A stretch of DNA of 64,000 bases from Bacteroidales bacterium MB20-C3-3 (GCA_035609245.1 CP141202.1:310001-374000); one strand, 5' to 3'; counted from the stretch's first letter, positions 1-9,624 are shown. Numbers and translations: made by a program. Notes: generated by a model not told the origin, from the sequence alone.

Positions 1-510
1 ATTGTCAATGGTATTGCCGTGCTTAAACTCAGAAAAGGGAGTACTCATAATGAAAGAGCTGTGACATTACACATGATGGAAGATGTACTTGGTTGGGTGG
101 CGGTGTTAATTGGAAGTATCGTGATGAAATATACTGAGATATTTTATATTGATCCGATACTTTCAATATTAATTGCAATCTGGATTCTTTTCAATGTATA
201 CAGAAATCTAAGAGAGACACTTTCAATAATGCTTCAGCACTCTCCGGTAAATGTTAATATTTCACTAATTGAAAAACAGTTAAGGGGAATAGAGGGGATT
301 GTTGATATTGCTGATTTACATATTTGGACTATGGATGGAGAGAAGAATGTTTCATCACTCCATGTCATTATAAAAGATAATGTTGATCAATATATTATCA
401 AAAATGAAATTAGAGGGATTTTTGAAAAATTTCTGATCGGACACTCAACTATTGAATTTGATATGGAATCTAATATCGATAAATCCTTAGGGTCAGAGGA
501 GTGCCGTTAA
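1..510 (+). CDS. Cation diffusion facilitator (zinc/divalent metal exporter), C-terminal part
   Basis: The reading frame is open from base 1, so the gene begins upstream; the first in-frame GTG (19) is not a credible start. What remains is the last two membrane segments and the cytoplasmic C-terminal domain of a CDF (CzcD/ZitB-like) transporter, which exports Zn2+ or similar ions in exchange for protons. The H-x-x-x-D metal-site motif of transmembrane helix 5 is visible in HMMEDVLGW, followed by a hydrophobic segment (ILSILIAIWILFNVY) and the metal-sensing ferredoxin-like domain with its typical LHIWTM strand. H-x-x-x-D in this position is usual for Zn-preferring members, but the other half of the site lies outside the window. 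A strong hairpin follows the stop codon directly. Confidence 0.88.
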   Translation: MVNGIAVLKLRKGSTHNERAVTLHMMEDVLGWVAVLIGSIVMKYTEIFYIDPILSILIAIWILFNVYRNLRETLSIMLQHSPVNVNISLIEKQLRGIEGIVDIADLHIWTMDGEKNVSSLHVIIKDNVDQYIIKNEIRGIFEKFLIGHSTIEFDMESNIDKSLGSEECR

Positions 511-512
511 AA

Positions 513-540
513 AATGCCGGACAAGATATTGTCCGGCATT
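513..540. terminator. Bidirectional hairpin terminator between convergent genes
   Basis: A perfect 12-bp inverted repeat (AATGCCGGACAA, loop GATA, TTGTCCGGCATT) lies three bases after the transporter stop and 20 bases before the stop of the convergent acyl-CoA dehydrogenase. The arms are GC-rich compared with the surroundings and are flanked by A/T runs on both sides, as expected of a terminator that works in both directions. Confidence 0.8.
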
Positions 541-560
541 AACTTAAATGAAAATGAAAT

Positions 561-2288
561 TTAAGCCTCTATTGAAGTCTCGCCTTTAACAGACAAAAAA
601 GAGCCTAATTTATAGTCTGTAAAATCATTAACATAGCTAAATCTTTCGTTATTCCAAGATTTTGCTTTATCAATAAAGATCTCCATTGAAGCTGAGTATG
701 ACTCATCTCTCTGAGTGTCTATTAAAAGCAGATATGACATTATAATATGCGAAGCCATTTCAACTAATCTCCTGGCATGGAAATCAATATATTCAGAATC
801 TTTTCCATTTAGTAGTTCAACTGCTTTAGCGTACTGCTCTGTCATCTCAATAACCTCTTTTTTGTATGGTTCATATTCTGGTTTTACCGGAATAAGTTCA
901 TACTCTCTCATCTGAGCTAGATATGAACCATTGGTTACATACCTTTGGGCTGCAACAACCTGAAGCTGAGATGTTCCTTCATATATTGTTGTTATCCTTG
1001 CATCTCTGTATATTCTCTCAATAGGGTAGTCTTTCATAAAACCAGAGCCGCCATGTATTTGAAGAGAATCATATGCATTTTGATTACAATATTCGGAAGA
1101 CATTAATTTAAGCATAGGAGTAAACATATCTGCCAGTTTCTGGAATTTTTTTGACTCATTCCTCTCTTCAGGAGATAATTTTCTCTCTTCAGCTAAAAAT
1201 CCATAAGATTTATAAACATCTACAAATCTGGTTGTCTCATACAAAAGTGATCTTGATGCCTGCAGTTTGGCCTTGATAATTGCCAGCATTTCATATACAG
1301 CTGGAAATTGGATTATCGGTTTGCCAAACTGTGCTCTTTCGTGAGCATATTTTAATGCTTCTCTATAAGCTGCTTCTGAAATACCAACAGATTGAGCACC
1401 CACCCCAAGTCTGGCACCATTCATTAATGACATTACATACTTAATAAGCCCCAATTTTCTCTCACCAACAAGTTTTGCAGGAGCATTATTAAATACAAGT
1501 TCACAAGTAGGGCTTCCTTTAATTCCAAGCTTATTTTCAATTCTCCTGACAGTTACGCCTCCCCACTTTTTATCGTAGACAAAATATGATAGACCTCTGC
1601 CATCTGTGGTGCCCTCTTCAGATCTGGCCAGTACTAGCTTTATTTCAGCGTCTCCGTTTGTTATAAATCTCTTAACTCCATTTAAATACCACCTGTTTTC
1701 ACTTTCGTTAAAGGAGGCCTTAAGCATAACAGCCTGAAGGTCTGAACCGGCATCTGGTTCTGTTAAATCCATAGAGCATGTTTCGCCACAGTTAATTCTT
1801 GGCAGAAACTCTTTCTTTATCTCTTCTGACGCATATTCATTAATGGTCTCGGCACAATCCTGCAATCCCCAAATATTTGCAAATCCAGCATCTGCTCTGG
1901 CAACCAACTCTGCCGACATAACATATGGTACCATTGAAAAATTGAGCCCCCCAAATTCCCTGGGAAGTGCCATTCCATACATTCCAGCCTGAGTTAAAAC
2001 ATCCTGATTTTGTTTTGTTCCTGATGCATAATAGACTCTGCCTTCATGATGAACCGGACCAGATTTATCAACATTTTCTGCATTTAGTGCGATTATGTTG
2101 CCGCAAATATCACCCATGATCTCCATTACTTTATCGTATGAGTCGATGGCGTCATCTGCTGTGCAGGGAGCATAATCAAATTGTCCTGAATCCTTAAAAT
2201 CCTGCTCTTTCAGAGCAACAATCCTTTTCATAAGAGGATGATCGAACTGGAATCTAAGATCTTTATTGTCTTTATAAAAATTTGCCAT
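561..2288 (-). CDS. Acyl-CoA dehydrogenase (FAD, long Bacteroidetes form)
   Basis: Oxidises an acyl-CoA to the trans-2-enoyl-CoA and passes electrons to ETF. The 575 residues hold the N-terminal helical, middle beta and C-terminal helical domains of the family, plus a C-terminal extension of about 130 residues that makes it longer than the 380-residue mitochondrial type. Visible signatures are LTEPDAGSD near residue 175 in the flavin/substrate domain and IYEGTSQLQ near residue 436, whose Glu is the expected catalytic base. It is the last gene of the operon DUF3467-etfB-etfA-acd, with only 2 bp after etfA, so the ETF encoded upstream is very likely its electron acceptor. Chain-length preference cannot be read from the sequence; a short-chain (butyryl-like) role or an amino-acid breakdown role are both possible. 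Confidence 0.93.
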   Translation of the reverse strand: MANFYKDNKDLRFQFDHPLMKRIVALKEQDFKDSGQFDYAPCTADDAIDSYDKVMEIMGDICGNIIALNAENVDKSGPVHHEGRVYYASGTKQNQDVLTQAGMYGMALPREFGGLNFSMVPYVMSAELVARADAGFANIWGLQDCAETINEYASEEIKKEFLPRINCGETCSMDLTEPDAGSDLQAVMLKASFNESENRWYLNGVKRFITNGDAEIKLVLARSEEGTTDGRGLSYFVYDKKWGGVTVRRIENKLGIKGSPTCELVFNNAPAKLVGERKLGLIKYVMSLMNGARLGVGAQSVGISEAAYREALKYAHERAQFGKPIIQFPAVYEMLAIIKAKLQASRSLLYETTRFVDVYKSYGFLAEERKLSPEERNESKKFQKLADMFTPMLKLMSSEYCNQNAYDSLQIHGGSGFMKDYPIERIYRDARITTIYEGTSQLQVVAAQRYVTNGSYLAQMREYELIPVKPEYEPYKKEVIEMTEQYAKAVELLNGKDSEYIDFHARRLVEMASHIIMSYLLLIDTQRDESYSASMEIFIDKAKSWNNERFSYVNDFTDYKLGSFLSVKGETSIEA

Positions 2289-2290
2289 CT

Positions 2291-3310
2291 CTATTTGCTA
2301 TTGTTTTTATATGCTTTTATCATTCTAGGAATAACCTCTGTAAAATCTCCAGTAATAGTATAGTCTGCAATTTGGTTAATAGGAGCCAATGGATCTGTGT
2401 TAATGGAAATTATCATTGCTGACTGATCCATCCCTGCAGTATGTTGAATTTGACCAGAAATCCCTATAGCTATATATAATTTAGGTCTAACCGTAACACC
2501 TGTCTGACCGATTTGTCTTGCATGGTCTGCAAAACCAGCGTCAACTGCGGCTCTTGATGCACCAACTTCTGCACCCAAAACCTTAGCAAGATCAAAAAGC
2601 AGCTCAAAGTTTTCTTTTGAACCTACACCAAAGCCACCTGCAATGATTATTGACGAAGATTTAATATCAATTTTTCTCTCTTCAATATGTCTTTCAATTA
2701 TTTTGACAACAAATTGGGAGTCATTTAGAATTTTATCTAAATCAACTTTTTGAGTTTTACACTCACCAGGGCGGGGTAGTGGTTCGCTTTTCATTACTCC
2801 CTCTCTTACTGTAGCCATTTGTGGTCTGTGATCGGGATTAATGATCGTTGCTATAATATTTCCTCCAAATGCAGGTCTTATTTGATAAAGAAGATTATCA
2901 TACGTTTTTCCGGCTTTGTTATCAGAGTGAGAGCCAATTTCTAGAGAGGTGCAATCTGCAGTTAATCCACTGTTTAATGCACTTGAAACTCTTGGTGCTA
3001 AATCTCTGCCAATACTGGTTGCTCCAAAAAGAGCAATTTGGGGGTTCTCTTTTTTAATAAGAGAGATGGCTATTTCGGAATATGGCAGTGTTAGATAATT
3101 ATTAAGTCTTTTGTCATCTGCCAGGTAAACTTTTGATGCTCCATAGCTTGCGAGTTCAGGTATCAAAGGTTCAACTTGATGGCCTATTAACATAGCTTCT
3201 AGCTTACATCCAAGTTGAGATGAGAGAGATCTTCCTTTTGTCAGAAGTTCCAAACTTACATCACATACCTTTCCGTTGTCTGTTTCTATATATACTAATA
3301 TATTGTTCAT
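2291..3310 (-). CDS. etfA: Electron transfer flavoprotein subunit alpha
   Basis: The 339-residue alpha subunit of ETF, which binds FAD and carries electrons from acyl-CoA dehydrogenase to a membrane or soluble acceptor. The C-terminal FAD domain (about 210-335) is very clear: GGFGVGSKENF, GASRAAVDAGFA, QIGQTGVTVRPKLYIAIGIS and QHTAGMDQS are the standard nucleotide-binding strands. The N-terminal half is the usual ETF alpha/beta fold. It sits between etfB (16 bp upstream) and the acyl-CoA dehydrogenase gene (2 bp downstream). Nothing suggests an electron-bifurcating complex partner nearby, so a classical ETF is the simpler reading, but bifurcation by the ETF-dehydrogenase pair is not excluded. 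Confidence 0.95.
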   Translation of the reverse strand: MNNILVYIETDNGKVCDVSLELLTKGRSLSSQLGCKLEAMLIGHQVEPLIPELASYGASKVYLADDKRLNNYLTLPYSEIAISLIKKENPQIALFGATSIGRDLAPRVSSALNSGLTADCTSLEIGSHSDNKAGKTYDNLLYQIRPAFGGNIIATIINPDHRPQMATVREGVMKSEPLPRPGECKTQKVDLDKILNDSQFVVKIIERHIEERKIDIKSSSIIIAGGFGVGSKENFELLFDLAKVLGAEVGASRAAVDAGFADHARQIGQTGVTVRPKLYIAIGISGQIQHTAGMDQSAMIISINTDPLAPINQIADYTITGDFTEVIPRMIKAYKNNSK

Positions 3311-3326
3311 ATTACCAATTTAATTA

Positions 3327-4202
3327 TTAACCAATAGTATGTGAGGCTATCAACTCTTTCATAAGTGAATCAATATCTGGCAGTGAAGAAGATAATTTCT
3401 TTGCCTCTTTTGCGTGAAATACAATGTTTTCTATCTTCTTAACCTTTGTAGGGGAGCCTGATAAACCATAGTTTTTTTCATCACCACCAATTTCGTTGAC
3501 ACCCCACTCCTCAATTTTTAAATAGTCCATTGTGTAAAGGGGTAAATATGAATTGTGTTCATTGTCGTGCTCCTCAGATGCTGTTCTTGCATGTTTGAAT
3601 TTCATTAATGATTTTGCATTTCTGGGACGGCAATCCGCAGCAGTAGCATGAACAGTAATAACAGCAGGTAAATTTGACTCAACAATTTCAATACCTCTTT
3701 CGAGTCTCCTTTTAACCTTAATAGTGGAGTCGTTAATTTCCAGAACCTCCTCAGAATAGGTTATTTGAGGAATGTCTAATTTTTGAGCAACCTGAGGACC
3801 CACCTGGGCTGTATCACCATCTATAGCTTGCCTCCCGGCAAAAATAATATCAGGTTGCATTTTTTTCAGTGCCATTGAGAGAGCATAAGATGTTGCCAAT
3901 GTATCAGCACCGGCGAACTTCCTGTCTGTTAGCAGAATTCCACCGTCAGCACCTCTGAAAAGGCCCTCACGGATAATATCTGCAGCACGACCAGGACCCA
4001 TAGTAAGTAAGTATACTTTACTATTTGGGAATTTGTCTTTAATCCTTAGTGCTTGCTCAAGAGCATTCATATCCTCAGGGTTAAAAATTGCAGGAAGAGC
4101 CGCTCTGTTTACGGTTCCATCCTCTTTCATTGCATTTTTACCAACGTTTCTCGTATCTGGCACTTGTTTTGCCAGAACAACAATTTTAAATGCTTTATTC
4201 AT
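3327..4202 (-). CDS. etfB: Electron transfer flavoprotein subunit beta
   Basis: The 291-residue partner of the ETF alpha subunit. Typical features are the opening strand KIVVLAKQVPDT, the early NPEDMNALEQALRIKD helix, the strand KVYLLTMGPGRA, and the signature region GRQAIDGDTAQVGPQVAQKL followed by the recognition-loop region KVKRRLERGIEIVE. It is slightly longer than the 250-260 residues of many family members because of a C-terminal tail that may wrap onto the alpha subunit. The gene lies 18 bp downstream of the DUF3467 gene and 16 bp upstream of etfA and is evidently co-transcribed with both. Confidence 0.95.
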   Translation of the reverse strand: MNKAFKIVVLAKQVPDTRNVGKNAMKEDGTVNRAALPAIFNPEDMNALEQALRIKDKFPNSKVYLLTMGPGRAADIIREGLFRGADGGILLTDRKFAGADTLATSYALSMALKKMQPDIIFAGRQAIDGDTAQVGPQVAQKLDIPQITYSEEVLEINDSTIKVKRRLERGIEIVESNLPAVITVHATAADCRPRNAKSLMKFKHARTASEEHDNEHNSYLPLYTMDYLKIEEWGVNEIGGDEKNYGLSGSPTKVKKIENIVFHAKEAKKLSSSLPDIDSLMKELIASHTIG

Positions 4203-4220
4203 ACTTGTTTATTAGTGTTA

Positions 4221-4529
4221 TCAGGCTTCGGCCGAATTATTGCCGAATGCCATTGGAATAGCCCCATCTTCATTAGTGTGAATCTCAATTTCTCCAAATT
4301 GGTTTTCAAACTTCTCTACATTATCTCGTAATGCCATTAATAACCGTTTAGAATTTTCGGCAGTCATAATAACCCTGCTGCTTACTTTTGGTTTTGGAAC
4401 ACCAGGCATCATTCTGACGAAATCAATAATAAATTCACTGCTAGAGTGAGTAATAATTGCTAAATTGGAATAAGAGCCCTGAGCTATATCTTCACTCAGT
4501 TCTATATTAAGCTCATTTACAGTATTCAT
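4221..4529 (-). CDS. DUF3467 family small protein
   Basis: A 102-residue protein with the DUF3467 pattern: a short beta strand pair (YSNLAIITHSSSEFIIDF), the conserved MMPGVPKPKVSSRVIMT segment, then a helix (ENSKRLLMALRDNVEKFE) and a GEIEI strand. The family is small, soluble and of unknown function. Here it is the first gene of the etfB-etfA-acyl-CoA dehydrogenase operon, which raises the possibility of a role linked to that flavoprotein system; this is inference from position only. A candidate -7 promoter element lies about 27 bases upstream of its ATG. Confidence 0.85.
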   Translation of the reverse strand: MNTVNELNIELSEDIAQGSYSNLAIITHSSSEFIIDFVRMMPGVPKPKVSSRVIMTAENSKRLLMALRDNVEKFENQFGEIEIHTNEDGAIPMAFGNNSAEA

Positions 4530-4555
4530 ATTAGTTCATCTATATAAATGGTACG

Positions 4556-4563
4556 CAAATATA
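4556..4563 (-). promoter_or_regulatory. Candidate -7 element for the DUF3467-etf-acd operon
   Basis: On the minus strand this reads TATATTTG, matching the Bacteroidetes -7 consensus TAnnTTTG. It lies about 27 bases before the DUF3467 start codon, predicting a short leader. No TTTG -33 element is present at the usual spacing, so this is only a partial match. Confidence 0.4.
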
Positions 4564-4576
4564 AGATAAAAATTCA

Positions 4577-4584
4577 TACATTTG
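4577..4584 (+). promoter_or_regulatory. Candidate -7 element for valS operon
   Basis: TACATTTG matches the Bacteroidetes -7 consensus TAnnTTTG and lies 27 bases before the valS ATG, back to back with the element of the divergent etf operon. No clear -33 TTTG element is seen 19-21 bases upstream. Confidence 0.4.
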
Positions 4585-4610
4585 TGGTTCGTTTAATCTT
4601 ATAATATTAT

Positions 4611-7265
4611 ATGGACATTCCTGCAAAATACGATCCCGCCGGAACAGAGGATAAGTGGTACTCATACTGGCTTAGTAATAAATTGTTTCACTCGGAACCT
4701 GACCAAAGAGAGCCATACTCTATTGTAATTCCCCCGCCAAATGTAACAGGGGTTCTTCATATGGGGCATATGTTGAATAATACTATTCAGGATGTGCTTG
4801 TCAGAAGAGCAAGAATGCTTGGGAAGAATGCCTGCTGGGTACCCGGTACTGATCACGCCTCAATAGCAACAGAGGCAAAAGTGGTTGCTAAGCTCAAGGC
4901 CGAAGGGATTGAAAAAAGTGACATCTCAAGAGAGGAATTTCTTGAACATGCATGGGAGTGGAAAGAAAAACATGGAGGGATTATTCTTGAACAGTTAAAA
5001 AAGCTGGGTGCTTCCTGCGACTGGGATAGAACAAAATTTACAATGGATCCTGAGATGAGTAAGAGTGTTATTAATACTTTTGTTCATTTCTATAATAAAG
5101 GGTTAATATACAGGGGCGTCAGAATGGTCAACTGGGATCCTGAAGGGCAGACAGCTGTTAGTGATGAAGAGGTTATACGAAAAGAGACAAAATCAAAACT
5201 ATATCACTTAAAATACTTTATATCTGAAAACGGATTGCCATCAAACAACTTTATTGTTGTTGCAACAACCAGACCTGAAACAATTATGGCAGATTCAGCA
5301 GTCTGTATACATCCTCAAGACGAAAGATACAAACATATTAAAGGCAAGAAAGTATTTATCCCATTAATTAACAAAGAGATCCCAATTATTGAGGACGAAT
5401 ATGTTACAATGGATTTTGGGACAGGATGTCTTAAAGTAACTCCGGCTCATGATATTAATGACTATGAGATTGGACTCAGACACAAATTACCAGTTACCGA
5501 TATTATTGACAAATGGGGAAAATTAAACGAAGATGCAATCATTTTAGTAGGGACTGAACGATTTGAAGCCCGGAAACAAATTGTTAAAATGCTTTCAGAA
5601 AAGGGATTTCTGGAGAAAGAGGAGGATTACATATCACAAATTGGATATTCTGAAAGGACTAACGCCGTTATTGAACCTAAATTGTCACTTCAGTGGTTTA
5701 TGAGAATGGAAGATTCCGCTTCTAAAGCACTAAAATATGTAGAAGAGGATAAAATCAAACTTATCCCTGAAAAGTTCAGGAATACATACCGCCATTGGAT
5801 GGAGAATGTAAAAGATTGGTGTATTTCAAGACAGCTCTGGTGGGGTCAGAGGATTCCTGCCTGGTATTTACCTGATGGCAGCTTTGTAGTGGCTTGTGAT
5901 GAAAACGAAGCATTAACAGAAGCAAGAAAAATTGATAAATCAATTGAACCAAATATGCTTAGTCAGGATCCTGATGTGCTTGATACCTGGTTCTCTTCTT
6001 GGTTATGGCCAATTTCCGTTTTTGATCCTTCAAAGCCCGGGTTTCCCGATAAAGAGCCAAACAAAGATCTTGCTTATTACTACCCAACAAATGACCTGAT
6101 TACTGCTCCTGAAATTTTATTCTTCTGGGTTGCCCGAATGATAATGGCAGGTGACGAGTTTTGTGGAGAAATGCCTTTCAGAAATGTTTATCTTACTGGT
6201 ATTGTACGAGATAAACTAGGTAGAAAAATGTCAAAATCTTTAGGCAATTCTCCTGACCCTATAGAGTTGATGAAAATATACGGTGCAGATGGTGTAAGGG
6301 TTGGGATGCTTTTATGCAGCAATGCAGGTAATGATGTATTGTTTGATGAAAGTCAAGTTGAACAGGGGCGGAATTTTTCAAATAAGATCTGGAATGCATA
6401 CAGACTTGTCTCAGGATGGAAGTATAATAATGATATCAATCAAAGTGAAAGATCCGGGGCTGCTGTTAAATGGTTTGATTTTCTTCTGTCCAGCACAATT
6501 GAAAAAGTAGATGATCATTTTAGCAAGTTTAGGATATCTGATGCACTTATGACATTATACAAACTCTTCTGGGACGATTTCTGCTCATGGTATTTAGAAA
6601 TAATTAAACCTGGCAGAGATGAAGAGATTGATAATCAAACATACAGGTCAACAGTAGAGTTTTTTGAAAAATTATTAAGACTTCTCCACCCGTTTATGCC
6701 ATTTATTACAGAAGAATTATGGCAAAATCTTGACATCAAAAGTTCTGAAAAGAGCATAATGATTTCCAAAATGCCTTCTCCCTCATATTATGAACCAGAG
6801 TATATTAACAGCGCTGAAATCTGTAAAGAGGCAATTGTTAACATCAGAAGTATAAGACAATCAAAAAACATATCTCCAAAAGAGTCTCTTTTGTTATTTG
6901 CTAATAAAGATGCAGTACCTGCTGAATTGTTCTCCTTTATTAATAAAATGGCTAACATTAAAGAAATCCTTCCAATCTCTCAGAAAGAAGTAAACGGTGC
7001 AGGAGCCTCTTTTATGATTGGAACAATAGAATTTTTTATACCTCTTGATACTTATGTAAATAAAGAGGAGGAGATAGTCAAAATTGAGGAGGAGTTAAAG
7101 AGATTAAACTCATTTCTCAATGGTGTAAATAAAAAACTTGAAAATCAAAAATTTGTAGAGAGTGCTCCTAAAGATGTAGTAGAATTGGAATACAAGAAGC
7201 AAAAAGATGCAATAACAAAAATTGAAAAATTATTATCCTCAAGGGAAGAACTTATTAAATCCTGA
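4611..7265 (+). CDS. valS: Valine--tRNA ligase
   Basis: Charges tRNA-Val with valine in the cytoplasm and edits misactivated threonine. The 884 residues follow class Ia order: catalytic Rossmann fold with the HIGH motif as HMGH near residue 50, the CP1 editing insert (TTRPETIMADSAVCIHP, then DFGTGCLKVTPAHDINDYEIG), the KMSKS loop as KMSKSLGNS near residue 540, the anticodon-binding helical domain, and a C-terminal coiled coil (about 815-880) that binds the tRNA elbow. Motifs such as NVTGVLHMGH and PGTDHASIAT fit ValS rather than IleRS or LeuRS. It opens a run of seven tightly spaced + strand genes; the next gene starts on the last base of its stop codon. Confidence 0.98.
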   Translation: MDIPAKYDPAGTEDKWYSYWLSNKLFHSEPDQREPYSIVIPPPNVTGVLHMGHMLNNTIQDVLVRRARMLGKNACWVPGTDHASIATEAKVVAKLKAEGIEKSDISREEFLEHAWEWKEKHGGIILEQLKKLGASCDWDRTKFTMDPEMSKSVINTFVHFYNKGLIYRGVRMVNWDPEGQTAVSDEEVIRKETKSKLYHLKYFISENGLPSNNFIVVATTRPETIMADSAVCIHPQDERYKHIKGKKVFIPLINKEIPIIEDEYVTMDFGTGCLKVTPAHDINDYEIGLRHKLPVTDIIDKWGKLNEDAIILVGTERFEARKQIVKMLSEKGFLEKEEDYISQIGYSERTNAVIEPKLSLQWFMRMEDSASKALKYVEEDKIKLIPEKFRNTYRHWMENVKDWCISRQLWWGQRIPAWYLPDGSFVVACDENEALTEARKIDKSIEPNMLSQDPDVLDTWFSSWLWPISVFDPSKPGFPDKEPNKDLAYYYPTNDLITAPEILFFWVARMIMAGDEFCGEMPFRNVYLTGIVRDKLGRKMSKSLGNSPDPIELMKIYGADGVRVGMLLCSNAGNDVLFDESQVEQGRNFSNKIWNAYRLVSGWKYNNDINQSERSGAAVKWFDFLLSSTIEKVDDHFSKFRISDALMTLYKLFWDDFCSWYLEIIKPGRDEEIDNQTYRSTVEFFEKLLRLLHPFMPFITEELWQNLDIKSSEKSIMISKMPSPSYYEPEYINSAEICKEAIVNIRSIRQSKNISPKESLLLFANKDAVPAELFSFINKMANIKEILPISQKEVNGAGASFMIGTIEFFIPLDTYVNKEEEIVKIEEELKRLNSFLNGVNKKLENQKFVESAPKDVVELEYKKQKDAITKIEKLLSSREELIKS

Positions 7266-9622
7266 TGTTTCATAACATTGTCATATATAATAGAGTATTG
7301 CAGATGGTTATATTATCTGTACTCCTCTTCTCTTGTGATAAAGTCTCAAATCTTAGTGATTCAAATCAAATAGAAGAGGTTATAATTGAAGATGTACTAC
7401 CGGCTCACGTCATTCTGGATAAACCTGCTCTAACAGAAGGGTTAATCACTATTCCCGTAAAACTAGGTAAATATTACTTTCCCATAAAAGTTAAGCTTGA
7501 TATTAAAACAAGTCATAATGGTATAAAAATTTTAGGAATTGACAATGATGGATACATTGAATTTCAAGAGTATTCTTCGGTTAAATCAGTTTATGTTGTT
7601 TCTGAAAGTGGACTAACTAAAAGCTATGATATTAAACTGGATGTGTTACCATCAAACGAGATATCTGAGATTATAAGTTTCTATACAGGTGAAATTGCCG
7701 GCCCTGTCGGAACGGAAATTTCAGAAGAGGGGTATCCAAATCCAACGAACTCCACAGTGACATTGTTTTTGACAAGCTCACAGTTCCCGTTAACAATCAA
7801 GCCTTTAATTAAAATCTCAAAAGGAGCCAAAATTACGGGTTGGAGTACAGGTGAATCAATAACATTTATGTTACCCGAGGAAACAAAGAAATTAAAATTA
7901 ATAAGTGAGAGCGGACGAGAAGAAGAGTGGAGAATCATAATAAAAAATGCCGTCCCGGACTACAAAGCAAACAAAGAGGAGCTGTTAACTGTATACGAAA
8001 AGCTTAATTCTCCTTTTATATCTTTGAATGCTCAATCTCTAAATGAAAATTTTCAAATTGATTCAGTTCATAAATCATCTGCTACTAATGAAATTACTAT
8101 ATTTTATAATGATATAAAACGATCATTTCCCGCAGATGTAAAAATTGACTTTCAGTTAAAAAATCAATTGTCCCTTTTGGGGACTCCACCCAGCAAAATA
8201 TTTAAATTTCCTACTGATACTTCAACATTTTCGTTTAATATTATTGATATAATTAATGGAATTTATACAGACTGGAGGATTTGTTTAAAACCAAAGTCTT
8301 ATAAGAATATTTTAAACAGTTTTGTATGGAATAACTATACCAGTAGTGACAACTTAGTAACTTTAGAGGGTGCTTATATTGATAATTCTAATAAGATAAT
8401 TTCTATTCCGGTTATCTCTAACGGATCTTTCCCTCTTACCATTAATGGGATTACGGTATCTTCGGCAAATAACATTTCTTCCAGCATCCCTTCTACTATT
8501 ACTTTCGCATCTATAGAGGATTTTAAAGTTTACTCGATAGAATATCTAGGATTATCCGAGTTTTGGAGAATAGAGTTAGTTAATAATTTTTCACCAAAAT
8601 CCAATAAAGCAGATATAATTGATTTTGAATTAGGAAATACCTCTTATGGATATAATATTTCTGAAGCATACATTGAGCCGGAGAATTCTGAAATTGTCAT
8701 ATTAGCTGATAAGTTTATACCAAATGAGCCTTTAAAATTATCAGCCAAGATTAAAATTTCAGAGAATGCTATAATTGAAGATTTTACTGTTGGAGGTGTG
8801 CTTTCATTGTATTCTGGTACTCCTGTCAAGTTAAATGTAATTGCTCAGAACGGAGATGTTAAAGAGTGGCAAATCAGACTTGTTATTGCGCCTCAAATTC
8901 CAAATTCTGATATGGAGATATGGAGGGTACATCCTCAGTACACCACAATAAACACAATATTTCCAAGTGACGGATCTGGCTGGAACAGCTCAAACAATCC
9001 ATCATTAACAGGGGTATTCAAAACTGAGGGATTCAATTCACAATATGCAGCAAAAGTTACCACAACTCTTTCTTCGATTAACTTTGCAGATATAATCAAG
9101 GTAACATCACTTGCATCAGGTAATCTTTTTCTGGGTAGATTCAGATACAGTACACTCGCTTCTGATGTTTACAATCCATCAAGCATGACATTGTTTGGCA
9201 TTCCATTTTTATTTGAAGAGATACCCTTGCAGATGAATTTTATGTACAAATATCATAGAGGAGAGAAATTGCAAAGAACTACTCCGAAGATTTCTTCTAC
9301 AATAATTCCGGCATTTAATCCTGTAGAGGATTTGCCAGGAACAGACAGAGGAAGGGCATTTATTGAACTTTGGAACGATAACAGGAGCCAACTTAACGCC
9401 TCCGGAGAAATTCTTCTTGATCAAAATAAAGATGAGTGGACTTTAGGTCAAATCAATATAGCAAATTATAATTATTTAAAAAAACCAAATTATATAGCTG
9501 TCGGTTTCACAGCTAGTAAAGATGGCGAGTTATTTACCGGTGCCGATGGTAGTTTTATAATAGTTGATGAGATTAAATTGATTTATCATAAACAAGGTAA
9601 AGGGTCCATTAAAATCAAGTAA
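7265..9622 (+). CDS. Large lipoprotein with five repeats and C-terminal PCMD domain
   Basis: A 785-residue predicted outer-membrane lipoprotein. The signal peptide ends in a lipobox, LLFSC, with the acylated Cys at residue 24. The body holds five units of about 100-120 residues, each closing with a related strand (KSYDIKL ~118, EEWRIII ~216, TDWRICL ~335, EFWRIEL ~432, KEWQIRL ~531), typical of the DUF5018-like beta-sandwich repeats of Bacteroidetes surface proteins. The last ~240 residues (from NSDMEIWRV) resemble the PCMD 'putative carbohydrate metabolism' domain, a jelly-roll of unproven function. It starts within the valS stop codon (TGATG), so the two genes are translationally coupled although no functional link is obvious. 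Role: probably glycan or surface binding; inferred. Confidence 0.75.
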   Translation: MFHNIVIYNRVLQMVILSVLLFSCDKVSNLSDSNQIEEVIIEDVLPAHVILDKPALTEGLITIPVKLGKYYFPIKVKLDIKTSHNGIKILGIDNDGYIEFQEYSSVKSVYVVSESGLTKSYDIKLDVLPSNEISEIISFYTGEIAGPVGTEISEEGYPNPTNSTVTLFLTSSQFPLTIKPLIKISKGAKITGWSTGESITFMLPEETKKLKLISESGREEEWRIIIKNAVPDYKANKEELLTVYEKLNSPFISLNAQSLNENFQIDSVHKSSATNEITIFYNDIKRSFPADVKIDFQLKNQLSLLGTPPSKIFKFPTDTSTFSFNIIDIINGIYTDWRICLKPKSYKNILNSFVWNNYTSSDNLVTLEGAYIDNSNKIISIPVISNGSFPLTINGITVSSANNISSSIPSTITFASIEDFKVYSIEYLGLSEFWRIELVNNFSPKSNKADIIDFELGNTSYGYNISEAYIEPENSEIVILADKFIPNEPLKLSAKIKISENAIIEDFTVGGVLSLYSGTPVKLNVIAQNGDVKEWQIRLVIAPQIPNSDMEIWRVHPQYTTINTIFPSDGSGWNSSNNPSLTGVFKTEGFNSQYAAKVTTTLSSINFADIIKVTSLASGNLFLGRFRYSTLASDVYNPSSMTLFGIPFLFEEIPLQMNFMYKYHRGEKLQRTTPKISSTIIPAFNPVEDLPGTDRGRAFIELWNDNRSQLNASGEILLDQNKDEWTLGQINIANYNYLKKPNYIAVGFTASKDGELFTGADGSFIIVDEIKLIYHKQGKGSIKIK

Positions 9623-9624
9623 TT

